Source of the DNA: Bradyrhizobium huanghuaihaiense
GTDB taxonomy: Bacteria > Pseudomonadota > Alphaproteobacteria > Rhizobiales > Xanthobacteraceae
Direction: 5' to 3'
Length of the DNA stretch: 64,000 bases
Assembly (NCBI RefSeq): GCF_007830635.1
Contig: NZ_VLLA01000006.1
Coordinates: 1-64,000 of the forward strand
Made by a program: the position numbers and the translations under genes. Positions 53,746 to 61,841 of the stretch are shown piece after piece. The notes beneath the pieces were generated by a model. It was not told the origin of the DNA, did not search any database, and was given only the letters and a program-made list of their open reading frames with translations. The first letter of the stretch is position 1. The number at the start of each line of letters is the position of its first letter.

Positions 53746-54304
53746 CGCTGGCCTCCAAGATACGATTGCGCAATCGCGCGAGTTTGGCGGTCATATCCTC
53801 CTCACTGACAAGGCCGCGCGACTTCCTAGCCCATAGCCATCGGAGGGCGTCGGAAAACGCCGGGAGATCCTGGTCCAGGGTATCGAGCCGGAAATCTTGC
53901 TGCGATGCCCATGCTCTACAGATCTCCTCATCATCGGGCATCAGAACAATCGTCTTGCCCGGCCGGCTGGGATCATGGGACCAAAGCATACATAACCGAT
54001 TGCGCTCCAATCGCATCTCGGCACGCTGAATGCGGTCCGCATCTCCTGAAAAGTATGCGGCCGTCAGCCGCGTCTTTTTAGCTTTTGGACTTCCGCCGTG
54101 ACGAAAACATGTTGATCGGCCGCGCATCCTGGCTGCCTTGCAAGGTTCGCCAGATCGGGTCACCGCCGTGCAAGTGGGCATAAGACGGTTTGGGCCATCG
54201 CAGAACCGTGCACGACCGATCATGAAGTTGTGGCGCTGCGTTTCGGATTGAAATCCGAATACGCGACCGGTCCTTGGATCTCGCCGACCTCGCAATGAAC
54301 TCAT
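53723..54304 (-). CDS. HGG-motif zinc-finger-like protein (phage-like)
   Basis: A 193-residue protein. Residues about 40-75 contain CTAVTRSGEPCKAARMRGRSTCFRHGGS-type spacing (C-x10-C ... C-x2-H-GG; written here only as spacing), the HGG-x zinc finger found in phage proteins of unknown role. After it come basic and acidic helices. The start is ATG 54304. It is separated from the HTH gene by the dyad-repeat array. The function is unknown; a packaging or regulatory accessory is possible. Confidence 0.65.
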   Translation of the reverse strand: MSSLRGRRDPRTGRVFGFQSETQRHNFMIGRARFCDGPNRLMPTCTAVTRSGEPCKAARMRGRSTCFRHGGSPKAKKTRLTAAYFSGDADRIQRAEMRLERNRLCMLWSHDPSRPGKTIVLMPDDEEICRAWASQQDFRLDTLDQDLPAFSDALRWLWARKSRGLVSEEDMTAKLARLRNRILEASVALDHSR

Positions 54305-54420
54305 GGCACAGCTTCTCTCGGCGCTTGACGGGCCAATTATAGCATAATGCCACGATGGCGAGTTGCTGAAAGTTCGCCGAGCAATGCTTCAGGTCGTTCG
54401 CCAAAATCTTCGCCGCATAG

Positions 54421-54533
54421 TGTCATGGGTGAGACTAACAGTATCGCTGGTGAGACTATGTGGTGTCATGGGTGACACTGTAGGCCTCTTATAGTCTCAT
54501 GGGTGACACTATGCATAGTGTCATGGGTGAGAC
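54421..54533. repeat. Array of five 15-bp dyad repeats (iteron- or operator-like)
   Basis: The core TGTCATGGGTGAGAC occurs at 54421-54435 and 54519-54533. TGTCATGGGTGACAC is at 54464-54478, TCTCATGGGTGACAC at 54495-54509, and a weaker copy (11 of 15) at 54442-54456. Spacings are 21, 22, 31 and 24 nt. With its flanking G, the third copy is a perfect inverted repeat, GTGTCA-TGGG-TGACAC. All copies point the same way. The array lies 9 nt after the stop of the HTH gene. Confidence 0.8.
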
Positions 54534-54542
54534 AGTCTATAG

Positions 54543-54962
54543 CTATCCATCTATCCCCTTCCCTTCTCTATCTCTGCGAGGTCGAGCTGGAGGAATGTCG
54601 ACCGAACTCCAAGCTTCGAAATCGCGACTGGCCCCCTCGCCACTAACATTGCTGTCGAACTCGGTGAGCCGCCACCGAGTGGCCTGACGTTTACGGTCAA
54701 ATCGTCCTTTGGCCTCTGCGACGATGAAACCCCGCTCTTCCAACATCGCCAAAGCGCGGGCGGCAGTGGATATTGAAATTGGAATGACTGAAGACGCCTG
54801 CCGAGCTGAGAAACCTATCCGGCCGTTGTTGTTACCACGATAGAGTCTGGCCAGTTCTAAGTAGGTGGCACGCGCGTTGCCGTTGAGGCCTCGCCAAGCC
54901 GGGGTCTCCCTCATCCCTTCGGTAATCCGGACAAAACGCTCAGTGGCACGCCTCTTGTTCAT
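54543..54962 (-). CDS. HTH protein downstream of the helicase (possible replication initiator or regulator)
   Basis: A 139-residue protein. A winged-helix segment is at about 20-95: TPAWRGLNGNARATYLELARLYRG, then SARQASSVIPISISTAARALAML, as in phage replication-protein-O-like and MarR-like helices. The basic end (PPARPRRDREGKGIDG) suggests DNA contact. Its ATG overlaps the helicase stop by 4 nt (ATGA). It stops just before the dyad-repeat array, its probable binding site. Confidence 0.72.
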   Translation of the reverse strand: MNKRRATERFVRITEGMRETPAWRGLNGNARATYLELARLYRGNNNGRIGFSARQASSVIPISISTAARALAMLEERGFIVAEAKGRFDRKRQATRWRLTEFDSNVSGEGASRDFEAWSSVDIPPARPRRDREGKGIDG

Positions 54963-56464
54963 GCCGACTTCCGCCGCCGTGCAAACGCGATCATCCGCGA
55001 CGTCACCCAGCGCCTGACCTCCACCGTGGGCTCACGCAATACCGCTTCCGCTCCCGGTGGTGGCCATTCACCAAACCGCGTATGGTACTGGTGAGCCACC
55101 CATCCCGGCTTGTAGCCGCGCTCGGCTGCGATGCCGGCGAGCATGCCGTGCCATTCATCACGAATACGGAGGTCGACAGGCTCGGGTTGCGCCCTGCGAC
55201 TGGCATCGACGAGGCCGAGATCACCATCCAGCACTTCGACAGCGCGAGGCGATCGGGCTGGCAAGTAGCCGCAGCTCAAACAAGCCATCCCCCCAACGCG
55301 GGCAGCGCCGCATTCAGGGCATTCGACGATTTTCGGGCCGCCTGGATAGTCCCCATCTCGAGCAGTATGGGTTGGGTTTTCCGCGCGCAGGTCAGGATCC
55401 AGGGTCCACTTGATGAAATCCTCTGCAAACCCGAGCCGGTAGGTGGCCCCAGAGTGATCGATAACGATGCAATCGACCTTGCCCGGCGCGGGTCGCAGCC
55501 CTCTCCCGATCATCTGGCGATAGAGGCCCATCTGCTGCGTCGGCCGCGCCAGGATCAGACAGCCGAGCGCGGGCATATCCCACCCTTCGGTCAACACCAT
55601 GCAGTTCGTGACGACCTGGATTTCACCGGAAGCCAACCTCGCCAGCGCGGCGTCGCGCTCGGCTATCGGCGTCGTGCCGTCAATGTGCTCGGCGTGGACA
55701 CCGGTGACAGCGAATTCATCACGGATATGGATCGAATGACGGACGTTGGTCGCAAAGCACACCGTTTTGCGCCGCTCGCCGAACTTTATCCAGTTGGTAA
55801 CAATGTCACCGACCAGTTGCGGACGATCCATGCGCTCAGCTAGCTCGCTCTCGACATAATCGCCGTGGCGAACGTGAACACCGCCGAGGTCAGGGTCTAC
55901 GGGCGCGTATACGCGGGTCGGAACCAGGTACTTCTGCGTGACGAGCTCGCCAACCTGCGGGCATTGGATCATTTTATGGAACACAGAGCCGAGGCCTCGA
56001 CCGTCGCCACGGCTCGGCGTGGCGGTCAGCCCAAGCAGGATCGCGTCTGGGTACCGCTCGACGATTGATCGGTAACTGTCGGCAACGACGTGGTGACATT
56101 CATCGACGATGACCAAGCCGGCTTCAGGCAACTCCATCACGCCCGCTTTGATGGCGCGACGATGCAAAGTCTGAACGCTCGCCACCTGCACCATCTCGAG
56201 CGGGCGCGGTTGAATTCCAGGCCGGATAATGCCGTGGGGGATCCCGAGCAGCTTGTTGCTGGTCTGGGCCAGGATTTCGCGACGGTGGGCAAGAAACAGA
56301 GATCCGCGGTCTTTCCGTCGGGCCTCCTCAATGATCGCGCGCGCGATCACGGTCTTGCCCGAGGCTGTGGGCGCCACGAGAATGATCCTGCGCTGCCCCG
56401 CGTCGACGGAGCGCCAGAACTCGGCGATCACCTCGATTTGGTACGGGCGCAGCACCTCGGTCAT
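54959..56464 (-). CDS. SF2 DEAD/DEAH-type helicase of the mobile element
   Basis: A 501-residue helicase. Motif I is APTASGKT (about 31-38), motif II is VDECHH (about 119-124), motif III is TATPSRG (about 147-153), motif VI is RQMIGRGLRP (about 316-325). A four-cysteine ribbon at about 384-402 (CPECGAARVGGMACLSC) precedes a basic C-terminus. The layout matches phage-type replication helicases. The gene overlaps the prim-pol by 4 nt upstream and the HTH gene by 4 nt downstream, so it is translationally coupled. Confidence 0.92.
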   Translation of the reverse strand: MTEVLRPYQIEVIAEFWRSVDAGQRRIILVAPTASGKTVIARAIIEEARRKDRGSLFLAHRREILAQTSNKLLGIPHGIIRPGIQPRPLEMVQVASVQTLHRRAIKAGVMELPEAGLVIVDECHHVVADSYRSIVERYPDAILLGLTATPSRGDGRGLGSVFHKMIQCPQVGELVTQKYLVPTRVYAPVDPDLGGVHVRHGDYVESELAERMDRPQLVGDIVTNWIKFGERRKTVCFATNVRHSIHIRDEFAVTGVHAEHIDGTTPIAERDAALARLASGEIQVVTNCMVLTEGWDMPALGCLILARPTQQMGLYRQMIGRGLRPAPGKVDCIVIDHSGATYRLGFAEDFIKWTLDPDLRAENPTHTARDGDYPGGPKIVECPECGAARVGGMACLSCGYLPARSPRAVEVLDGDLGLVDASRRAQPEPVDLRIRDEWHGMLAGIAAERGYKPGWVAHQYHTRFGEWPPPGAEAVLREPTVEVRRWVTSRMIAFARRRKSA

Positions 56465-57303
56465 GGCGCGCGTCGCGATCTCGGGTGCCGCAATCCAGCG
56501 GCGCGACCGCTACGGATGGTGAGGTTCACGCTCGATAGGCCGTCATCGACGACGAGGCCGTTGATGACGCAGGCTCGGTGCAGCTCGGCGAGCACCTCGT
56601 CCTCGGCAAGCTCTCCGCCAGCGACTAAACGAAAAAGATTAAAAGATGCACGGTTGAGCGCGTCGTTGCGCCGCCCCGGCGCAGCGGCAGCAAGCGCGGC
56701 GATTTCGGTTCGCAATGCGGCGTGACCGTAGGCGCCAGGCGGCCGGCTAGGGCCCGCTGCTGTGACGGGCTCCATGGGCTCGGGGAGCCGCATAGGCGGC
56801 TTCCTGTGGGCCGCATGGATCAACCACGCTGGTGCGCTTGCAATCGGCCCCCAGGGGTCACCGAGGAAGGCGTAGCGGTGGCCCGTTTGATGGACAGAGG
56901 GAGGCACGACAACGTATCCGCCGTCGCCTCGGGTATCGATGCCCGGGCCGATCCTCCCTGCCGTGGTTGGCAACGAGCCCGGATATGCAAACCAAGCATG
57001 CCGCCCCCTGGCCGTCAGCGCGGTGCGCGTTTTCGGAATCGCTCCGTGTTTCGCCTCAAGCGCACGCAGGTTCGCCTCACCCTCCAAGCCGTCGATGTCG
57101 AGAGCCCAAATCCCGGAGGGCGCCCCGGTCGGAATCCCGATGTTGCGTTCGGGATCAGTCCAGTAGCGGAGGATTGTTGCTGGGTTGGTGGTGGCGGCAT
57201 GGAAACCGCGCACCACCGCCGGTGTCTTGCCGTATGGCAGGCACGGGAACACTGGCAGCCCGCGGGCCGCAAAGTCCAGCGCCGCGGCAAGCAGATCACT
57301 CAT
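56461..57303 (-). CDS. Bifunctional DNA primase/polymerase (prim-pol) N-terminal-type protein
   Basis: A 280-residue protein with the prim-pol domain at about 5-185. LDFAARGLPVFPCLPYGKTP, then GIWALDIDGLEGE (acidic metal site, about 64-76), then GRHAWFAYPG and PGIDTRGDGGYVVVPPS are diagnostic (each shown in part). No helicase domain is fused; the SF2 helicase is the next gene, overlapping by 4 nt. Together they should prime replication of the element. Confidence 0.92.
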   Translation of the reverse strand: MSDLLAAALDFAARGLPVFPCLPYGKTPAVVRGFHAATTNPATILRYWTDPERNIGIPTGAPSGIWALDIDGLEGEANLRALEAKHGAIPKTRTALTARGRHAWFAYPGSLPTTAGRIGPGIDTRGDGGYVVVPPSVHQTGHRYAFLGDPWGPIASAPAWLIHAAHRKPPMRLPEPMEPVTAAGPSRPPGAYGHAALRTEIAALAAAAPGRRNDALNRASFNLFRLVAGGELAEDEVLAELHRACVINGLVVDDGLSSVNLTIRSGRAAGLRHPRSRRAP

Positions 57304-58406
57304 GAGGACCTCGGCCGGATCGGCATCAGTCCTGCGAGGAAGCTCTCATCCTCGGGATCAGTGATGAGGACTATGCGACCGGGTTCAGTCGCATGGATCC
57401 TGACGCTGTTGCCGCGCACAGCGTCGATAGTCTCGGCGAGAAAGCGGGTCCGAACCGCGAGCACAGCCTCACCCTCGGTCGCAGCCGGGAGCCGGTCCTC
57501 ACTGCCGTCGGCCCGCAGGTACAAACCACGGCCGTCCCAGCGCAAACTGAGGATATGCGGGCGGGTCTGGGGATTGGCCACCGCAGCGAAACGTGCCAGC
57601 GCATCGCGCATTTCGGCACGGCTCGTCGTGATCACGTTCGGCCCGGCCGACGGGATCGACCTCTCGTAAGCCGGGTAGGTCGCATCAATCCTTGTGCTGA
57701 CGACGGCAAAATCCGCACCCTCGATGGCGAACAACCGTTCGGACCGACGCAGCGTCACGTTGCCCGACGCGTTGCCGAGCAGGCGGCTAATGATCCTCAC
57801 CATCCCTTTCGGAATGATCAGCGTGCGATCATCCGAAAGTGTCGTCGTCGCCGGCGCGCTGATACGGCAGAGCCGGACACCGTCCGTAGCCACCGCGATA
57901 AGGTTTTCACCAACGCTGTGCAGGAGGATGCCGCTGAGATATGCCCGTGACATGTCGTCGTCAGCAGCGAACGCCGGCCGGGCAAAAAGATCGCGAGCAA
58001 TCCTAGCATCGAGCTCAACGCGGCCGGTCTCGGTTCCCAGGACGGGCAGCTCCCGCAGAGCTGCGAGGGGCGAGATCGGTACCTTGAAGCTCGAATTGGC
58101 CGCAGTGACCATTGCCGCTTGGTCTTCGGCGACGATTGCGATCTTCGCATCGGCCGGGAAATGCCGCACCAGGGTCGTGAGCACAGTCAACGGGACCGCT
58201 AACTCGCCCTCGGCCTCCGCATCAATCCGGATTCTGATAGCCCCTTGGAAGCTGGTGGAGATGATGAAAAGACCGTCGCCATCGGCGACGAGGCGAACCG
58301 CCTCCAGCGCCGGATTGCGCTGGGATTGCCATGCATCGGCTGGAAGTGAGGCGAGGCCGAGCGCGGCAGCCATCGCGCCGCTCTGCGCCTTGATGCGTCC
58401 TGGCAT
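57300..58406 (-). CDS. DNA polymerase III beta-clamp homologue
   Basis: A 368-residue protein with the triplicated clamp fold. Internal blocks such as PLTVLTTLVRHFP, FAIEGADFAVVSTRIDATYPAYE and the end FLAGLMPIRP correspond to DnaN elements; chromosomal DnaN ends near MPMRL. Length equals DnaN. The ATG at 58406 overlaps the upstream stop by 1 nt (TGATG). It is not the chromosomal dnaN, which should lie next to dnaA. It presumably supplies an element-specific processivity clamp. Confidence 0.88.
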   Translation of the reverse strand: MPGRIKAQSGAMAAALGLASLPADAWQSQRNPALEAVRLVADGDGLFIISTSFQGAIRIRIDAEAEGELAVPLTVLTTLVRHFPADAKIAIVAEDQAAMVTAANSSFKVPISPLAALRELPVLGTETGRVELDARIARDLFARPAFAADDDMSRAYLSGILLHSVGENLIAVATDGVRLCRISAPATTTLSDDRTLIIPKGMVRIISRLLGNASGNVTLRRSERLFAIEGADFAVVSTRIDATYPAYERSIPSAGPNVITTSRAEMRDALARFAAVANPQTRPHILSLRWDGRGLYLRADGSEDRLPAATEGEAVLAVRTRFLAETIDAVRGNSVRIHATEPGRIVLITDPEDESFLAGLMPIRPRSS

Positions 58407-58594
58407 CACCGGTTCTCGATTTCAACCAGGACGATGTGGCAACCGGTGCAGACAAGGCGCCAATCACCATGTTCAAGCGGCTCGAAGTCATGCGGGCGCA
58501 GCGGCGTGCCGCAGTTCGGGCAACGCGCCTTCGCGATCAGGCGCACAGTGGCATCAAGGAAGGTCGCGGTCCGAATACCAGGCAAGTCAGTCAT
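58406..58594 (-). CDS. Small zinc-ribbon protein
   Basis: A 62-residue protein with CPNC (about 25-28) and CTGC (about 49-52), a typical zinc ribbon. The start at 58594 has GGAGC 9 nt upstream; an extension to 58627 exists but is unsupported. It shares one base with the clamp gene start, so it is the leading member of the coupled replication cluster. It may assist the clamp or polymerase, but this is inference. Confidence 0.75.
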   Translation of the reverse strand: MTDLPGIRTATFLDATVRLIAKARCPNCGTPLRPHDFEPLEHGDWRLVCTGCHIVLVEIENR

Positions 58595-58656
58595 TTGCGT
58601 TTGCTCCAAAAAAACGAAGGGCGCCATCTCTCGATGACGCCCCCCTGTGTCAGTTG

Positions 58657-58956
58657 CTACGACGTGAGCTCGTTGATGAGATCGACCACTTCATTGAGGC
58701 CGTGCAAGGCAATCTCGATCTCGAGCAAATCATCCCCGAGCGCCTTGCGCCGATCGTTCAGGTCATCGCCGAGATCGAACGATTCCAACACTTCCAGCTC
58801 GACCGAAGCCACACCGCAGGCAAGGGAGACGCGTTCGCCGACGTCATCGAGCCGCTCGGCGATGTGCTTCAACAGCCGCACGATGACGTTGACAGGCGAG
58901 TCGGGGACCGCTACCGCATGAGGAGCGGCAGCGGTTTCAGTCGCGGAATTGGGCAT
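58657..58956 (-). CDS. Acidic helical protein of unknown function
   Basis: A 99-residue acidic protein. The body is a coiled-coil-like helix (VIVRLLKHIAERLDDVGERVS, LEVLESFDLGDDLNDRRKALGDDLLEIEIALHGL in part), about 50-90. GGAGG lies 8 nt before the start at 58956. It is the gene before the zinc ribbon in the same operon. It could be a partner for the clamp or a small regulator. Confidence 0.65.
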   Translation of the reverse strand: MPNSATETAAAPHAVAVPDSPVNVIVRLLKHIAERLDDVGERVSLACGVASVELEVLESFDLGDDLNDRRKALGDDLLEIEIALHGLNEVVDLINELTS

Positions 58957-59106
58957 AAGAAGCCCTCCTTCTTGATCGACCAGGTGCATCGGTTTCTGAG
59001 GCGGGTGCACCTGGTTCGGCTCCGCTCATTTTGGGCAACAGGTTGCCCCCGGCCGAGCAGCACTGCCGGTCGAACTCAGATTGAAATTTTGATGTGCCTG
59101 CGCCGA

Positions 59107-59472
59107 TTACTCGGCGGCGACCGTGCGAGTGCTCGTCTCAGCCTCCCGCTCGCGACGCCATGCTGCGGCAGCCTCGACGCTAATCAGCGTGCGGCCACCG
59201 ACCTTCATCGTCACCGGCCCAAAGCCGACACGCTGCATGCGGAAGTAGGTGTCGACACTGATGTTGTGCGCTTCGCAAAACTGCCGGATCGAATAGGCCA
59301 TCGGTGCAATGGGCGGCCCACGCACCGGCGGCAACACGGCGCGCTTCACCCGCTTCGGCTCGACAGGGGGAGCCGACGTTTTCTCATTAGGAAGCGGAGG
59401 ACCGCTTGCAAGCTCCACGCGAGGAGCGGCGGTGACGCTCGGGCCACGGCCAGTAACTTCCCTGCGCGCCAT
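59107..59472 (-). CDS. Excisionase/AlpA-like HTH protein
   Basis: A 121-residue protein. A proline-rich N-terminus (about 1-55) precedes a MerR/Xis-type winged helix at about 58-112 (YSIRQFCEAHNISVDTYFRMQR, then GGRTLISVEAAAAWRRERE). Such proteins control excision or early transcription in integrated elements. It lies two genes downstream of the integrase on the same strand. Confidence 0.8.
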   Translation of the reverse strand: MARREVTGRGPSVTAAPRVELASGPPLPNEKTSAPPVEPKRVKRAVLPPVRGPPIAPMAYSIRQFCEAHNISVDTYFRMQRVGFGPVTMKVGGRTLISVEAAAAWRREREAETSTRTVAAE

Positions 59473-59638
59473 TCTGGTGCAGCTCCTTGGTCATTGATGC
59501 TGCCAATACGCTACGACTTGCGCGGTGGTTGAAGCGAGGGAGGGGAAAGAAAATGAAAAAACGATTTAAGATCAAATCGTTAGCATGCGCGTTTCACGAA
59601 TTCGGCGACAGGTCGCCAGCAATACGGCGACGAGATGA

Positions 59639-60223
59639 TCAATCTTTCTTCTCCTTCAACTCCTTGAGAAGTTTACGCATGTCGCTCGCGTCCGGGACGT
59701 AGCGAATATTTGTGCCGCAATAATCAAGCATCTCTTTTGTCGTAGGAAATTTTTTGTCGGGCATGAGCCGGCGAATTACCTCGCGAGCAACGACCCACTT
59801 CCAATCCACCCTGGTTTTCGGGCCCGACGCAACCCGACCTGGCGGTGTATCGTCCTGCGACCCGAGTAGCTTTTTGGAGTCCTCTTTACTGCAATAGTAG
59901 ATCCAGCCCTGGATGGGACCGTGAGCCCGTGGTACAGACACCGCCGTGGAACTATTAAGCGCGGCAACCAGTGCTCGTGGATCCAGAAGAGACGGTGGAA
60001 CGTATTCACGCACGCCGGTTATTCTGCTTTCTCGCATGCAGATCAGCTCTTCCGCTGCAATGCATCGCGCTATCTTTAGGTTAGCGGCGGGCGAGAAGTC
60101 CACGCCATCCATCTTCTGTGAGAGGGTGCGGTGAACGAGCGTAATCGTTGACCAAAAGGAAAGGTCTTCGAGCGGAGGGCGCCGCCTGCGCCAGTTTGGT
60201 GACTTCTTTTCCCGGCTAACCAA
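59639..60223 (-). CDS. Protein of unknown function coupled to the integrase
   Basis: A 194-residue protein with a basic N-terminus (RRRRPPLEDLSFWSTITLVHRTL) and a lysine-rich C-terminus (DMRKLLKELKEKKD). The TTG at 60223 lies 2 nt after the integrase stop, so it may be translated by coupling; an internal ATG (60112) is an alternative. No known domain is seen. Confidence 0.6.
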   Translation of the reverse strand: MVSREKKSPNWRRRRPPLEDLSFWSTITLVHRTLSQKMDGVDFSPAANLKIARCIAAEELICMRESRITGVREYVPPSLLDPRALVAALNSSTAVSVPRAHGPIQGWIYYCSKEDSKKLLGSQDDTPPGRVASGPKTRVDWKWVVAREVIRRLMPDKKFPTTKEMLDYCGTNIRYVPDASDMRKLLKELKEKKD

Positions 60224-60225
60224 GA

Positions 60226-61485
60226 TCAGCCCGTCGCTTCCAGGGTGTTGTCAGCGAGTGCCATTGGCGCGTGATGCAACAGCGCGGCGCGCGAGATGTC
60301 ATCCGAGTGATCCGTGATGTATTTGGAATATGTGGTTTCAATCTGCTGCACGCTCGTGTCATGCGCCGCGGCGACCAGCCTGATCGGCAGGCCGCGCAAC
60401 AATGCGCGCACGATGCTGCTGTGCCTCAGCGCATACAGCGTCGTCTTTGCATCGAGCTTCAGAGCGGCGACGATCGCGGCGACGTCCTCGCGGTAGTCGT
60501 CGGAGCCGCCCCAGGGCAGCCCGATGACCTGCAACAGCAGCGGCGCGTCGCCCGGACGGGCTTTTGCCGCCTGCTTCAGCTTCGCCGCCAGCGCTGGAGT
60601 GATCGGCACGCTGATGCGCTCGTGCTTGCGCGCGGCGCGGTTCTTCGATCCACCCTTCGCCGAGCGCGGCATCGTCAGACGCGGCTTGGCACCCCCATGC
60701 AGGTCCTCGACCAGAAGCCGGGCGGCTTGCGACGGCCTCGCGCCGGTCACCGCCAGCACATCGACGAACAGACCGAAGTGGGCATCGACGCGGTAGCCGG
60801 CGGCCACGAACCGGCTCACGTCGCGATCTCCAAGGATGACATTGCGGGCGACGGTGGCGTCAGGCAGCGACTCCAGGCCGGCTTTCCATGCATCCGCGTT
60901 CTGGATGCGCTTGTCGTGGGAAGCGGCAAGATTGAGCGTAGCGCGCAGGCTTTTGCAGTAGCGCACGACGCTGGACGGTTGCAGGCCCTTGGCGAGCAAA
61001 CCATCGCGCCACTTGCGCAGCTCCTTGGCGTCCAGGAGCGCCACGGGCTTGCCGAGCAACTGCGAGCTGAGATGCCGCCGCAGTCCACTGGCGTTGTAGA
61101 TGCTGGCGCCGCGGGCTTCGAGGTCGCCCTGATAGTCGGTCAAGGCACCATCCAGCGAGATCGGCGCAAAGCCTGTCGCAATAATCTCAGTTTCGGCGTC
61201 GGCCTCACCGCGCGCCAGTTTGCGCGCCTGGCGCAGCGCCTGATCGTAGTTGAACACGCTCGTGTTGTTGGCGGGTTCCAGATCGTCGGCGACGCCGAAC
61301 TTCTTCAGCCAACCGCTCGCGCTGCCGTCGGCGAAACGCACGCTCCATGTCCCAAATCCGCTCTGATTGCGGCGATAGCCGAGTGCGATGTTCGGCGCGA
61401 CGCGGACAAAATAGCCTGCCTTGCGCGGCATGAGTTTGGCGCGGGCGGTGGGTGTTTCCAGTGTGATCTTGCGTGGCTTTGGCAT
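60226..61485 (-). CDS. Tyrosine-type site-specific integrase
   Basis: A 419-residue integrase. The N-terminal arm-binding region is about 1-110, core-binding at about 110-200, catalytic domain from about 215. Active-site residues: R250 (VTGARPSQAARL), K around 277, R354 in YALRHSS (the box-II histidine is tyrosine here, Y351), H375 (AAAHDTSV) and nucleophile Y386 (TTYSKYI). This is the usual P4/phage type. It heads the leftward operon and should recombine at a site just right of its start. Confidence 0.92.
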   Translation of the reverse strand: MPKPRKITLETPTARAKLMPRKAGYFVRVAPNIALGYRRNQSGFGTWSVRFADGSASGWLKKFGVADDLEPANNTSVFNYDQALRQARKLARGEADAETEIIATGFAPISLDGALTDYQGDLEARGASIYNASGLRRHLSSQLLGKPVALLDAKELRKWRDGLLAKGLQPSSVVRYCKSLRATLNLAASHDKRIQNADAWKAGLESLPDATVARNVILGDRDVSRFVAAGYRVDAHFGLFVDVLAVTGARPSQAARLLVEDLHGGAKPRLTMPRSAKGGSKNRAARKHERISVPITPALAAKLKQAAKARPGDAPLLLQVIGLPWGGSDDYREDVAAIVAALKLDAKTTLYALRHSSIVRALLRGLPIRLVAAAHDTSVQQIETTYSKYITDHSDDISRAALLHHAPMALADNTLEATG

Positions 61486-61541
61486 GGGAAAGGCTCACAG
61501 TGTAGGGCTGGTGTAAAAAAAAGCAGAGGCCCTGCGCCTGT

Positions 61542-61617
61542 TAGCGCCTGCATAGCATGCGCGTGTTTTTTTGAAATTTCAATGCCTTACTTGCGAGTGC
61601 AACGCTAGCAGGCGCTA
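61542..61617. repeat. Inverted repeat next to the integrase (possible arm or core sites)
   Basis: TAGCGCCTGC (61542-61551) pairs exactly with GCAGGCGCTA (61608-61617). The flanks continue TAGC/GCTA after one extra base. The arms are 56 nt apart and lie 57-130 nt upstream of the integrase start, where attachment and arm sites usually occur. Confidence 0.45.
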
Positions 61618-61680
61618 GGCAGCAACTTGCATATTCTCCCCTTGCGGGAGAAGGTGGCGTCAACGCGGCGGCCCTCTCCT

Positions 61681-61762
61681 CCGTCATTGCGAGCGCAGCG
61701 AAGCAATCCAGAATCTTTCCGCGGAGGGACTCTGGATTGCTTCGCTGCGCTCGCAATGACGG
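61681..61762. repeat. Perfect 32-bp inverted repeat (RIME/REP-like)
   Basis: The arm at 61681-61712 begins CCGTCATTGCGAGCGCAG and is the exact reverse complement of 61731-61762, with an 18-nt loop. The GTCATTGCGAGCG...CGCTCGCAATGAC style is a common dispersed repeat in Bradyrhizobium and Rhodopseudomonas (general knowledge). It marks return to backbone sequence. Confidence 0.85.
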
Positions 61763-61841
61763 CTTGGAGAGAGCTGAGGCTCTGCAGGCATACTAGCTCG
61801 CGAAGACCGACTCACCGCAAATTACGAGGCGTGAAAAGGCC

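Larger units (their letters stand above)
61486..61841. other. Integrase-proximal end: candidate attachment region and repeats
   Basis: About 355 bases without a gene. It contains an interrupted inverted repeat (61542-61617) and a perfect 32-bp-arm palindrome (61681-61762). The backbone is judged to resume at about 61.65 kb. No tRNA is visible, so the attachment site is not an obvious tRNA gene. Confidence 0.45.

Noticed and set aside
54421..54533. CRISPR array
   Set aside because: Units are 15 nt with short irregular spacers, dyad in structure, and no cas gene is present.
57300..58406. Chromosomal dnaN
   Set aside because: No dnaA or recF nearby; embedded and overlapped inside a mobile replication operon.
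59553..59702. 49-codon plus-strand frame starting MKKRFKIKSL with a very strong purine-rich ribosome site
   Set aside because: Overlaps the unknown gene at 59639 antisense and ends in arginine/serine-rich shadow sequence; could be real but unsupported.
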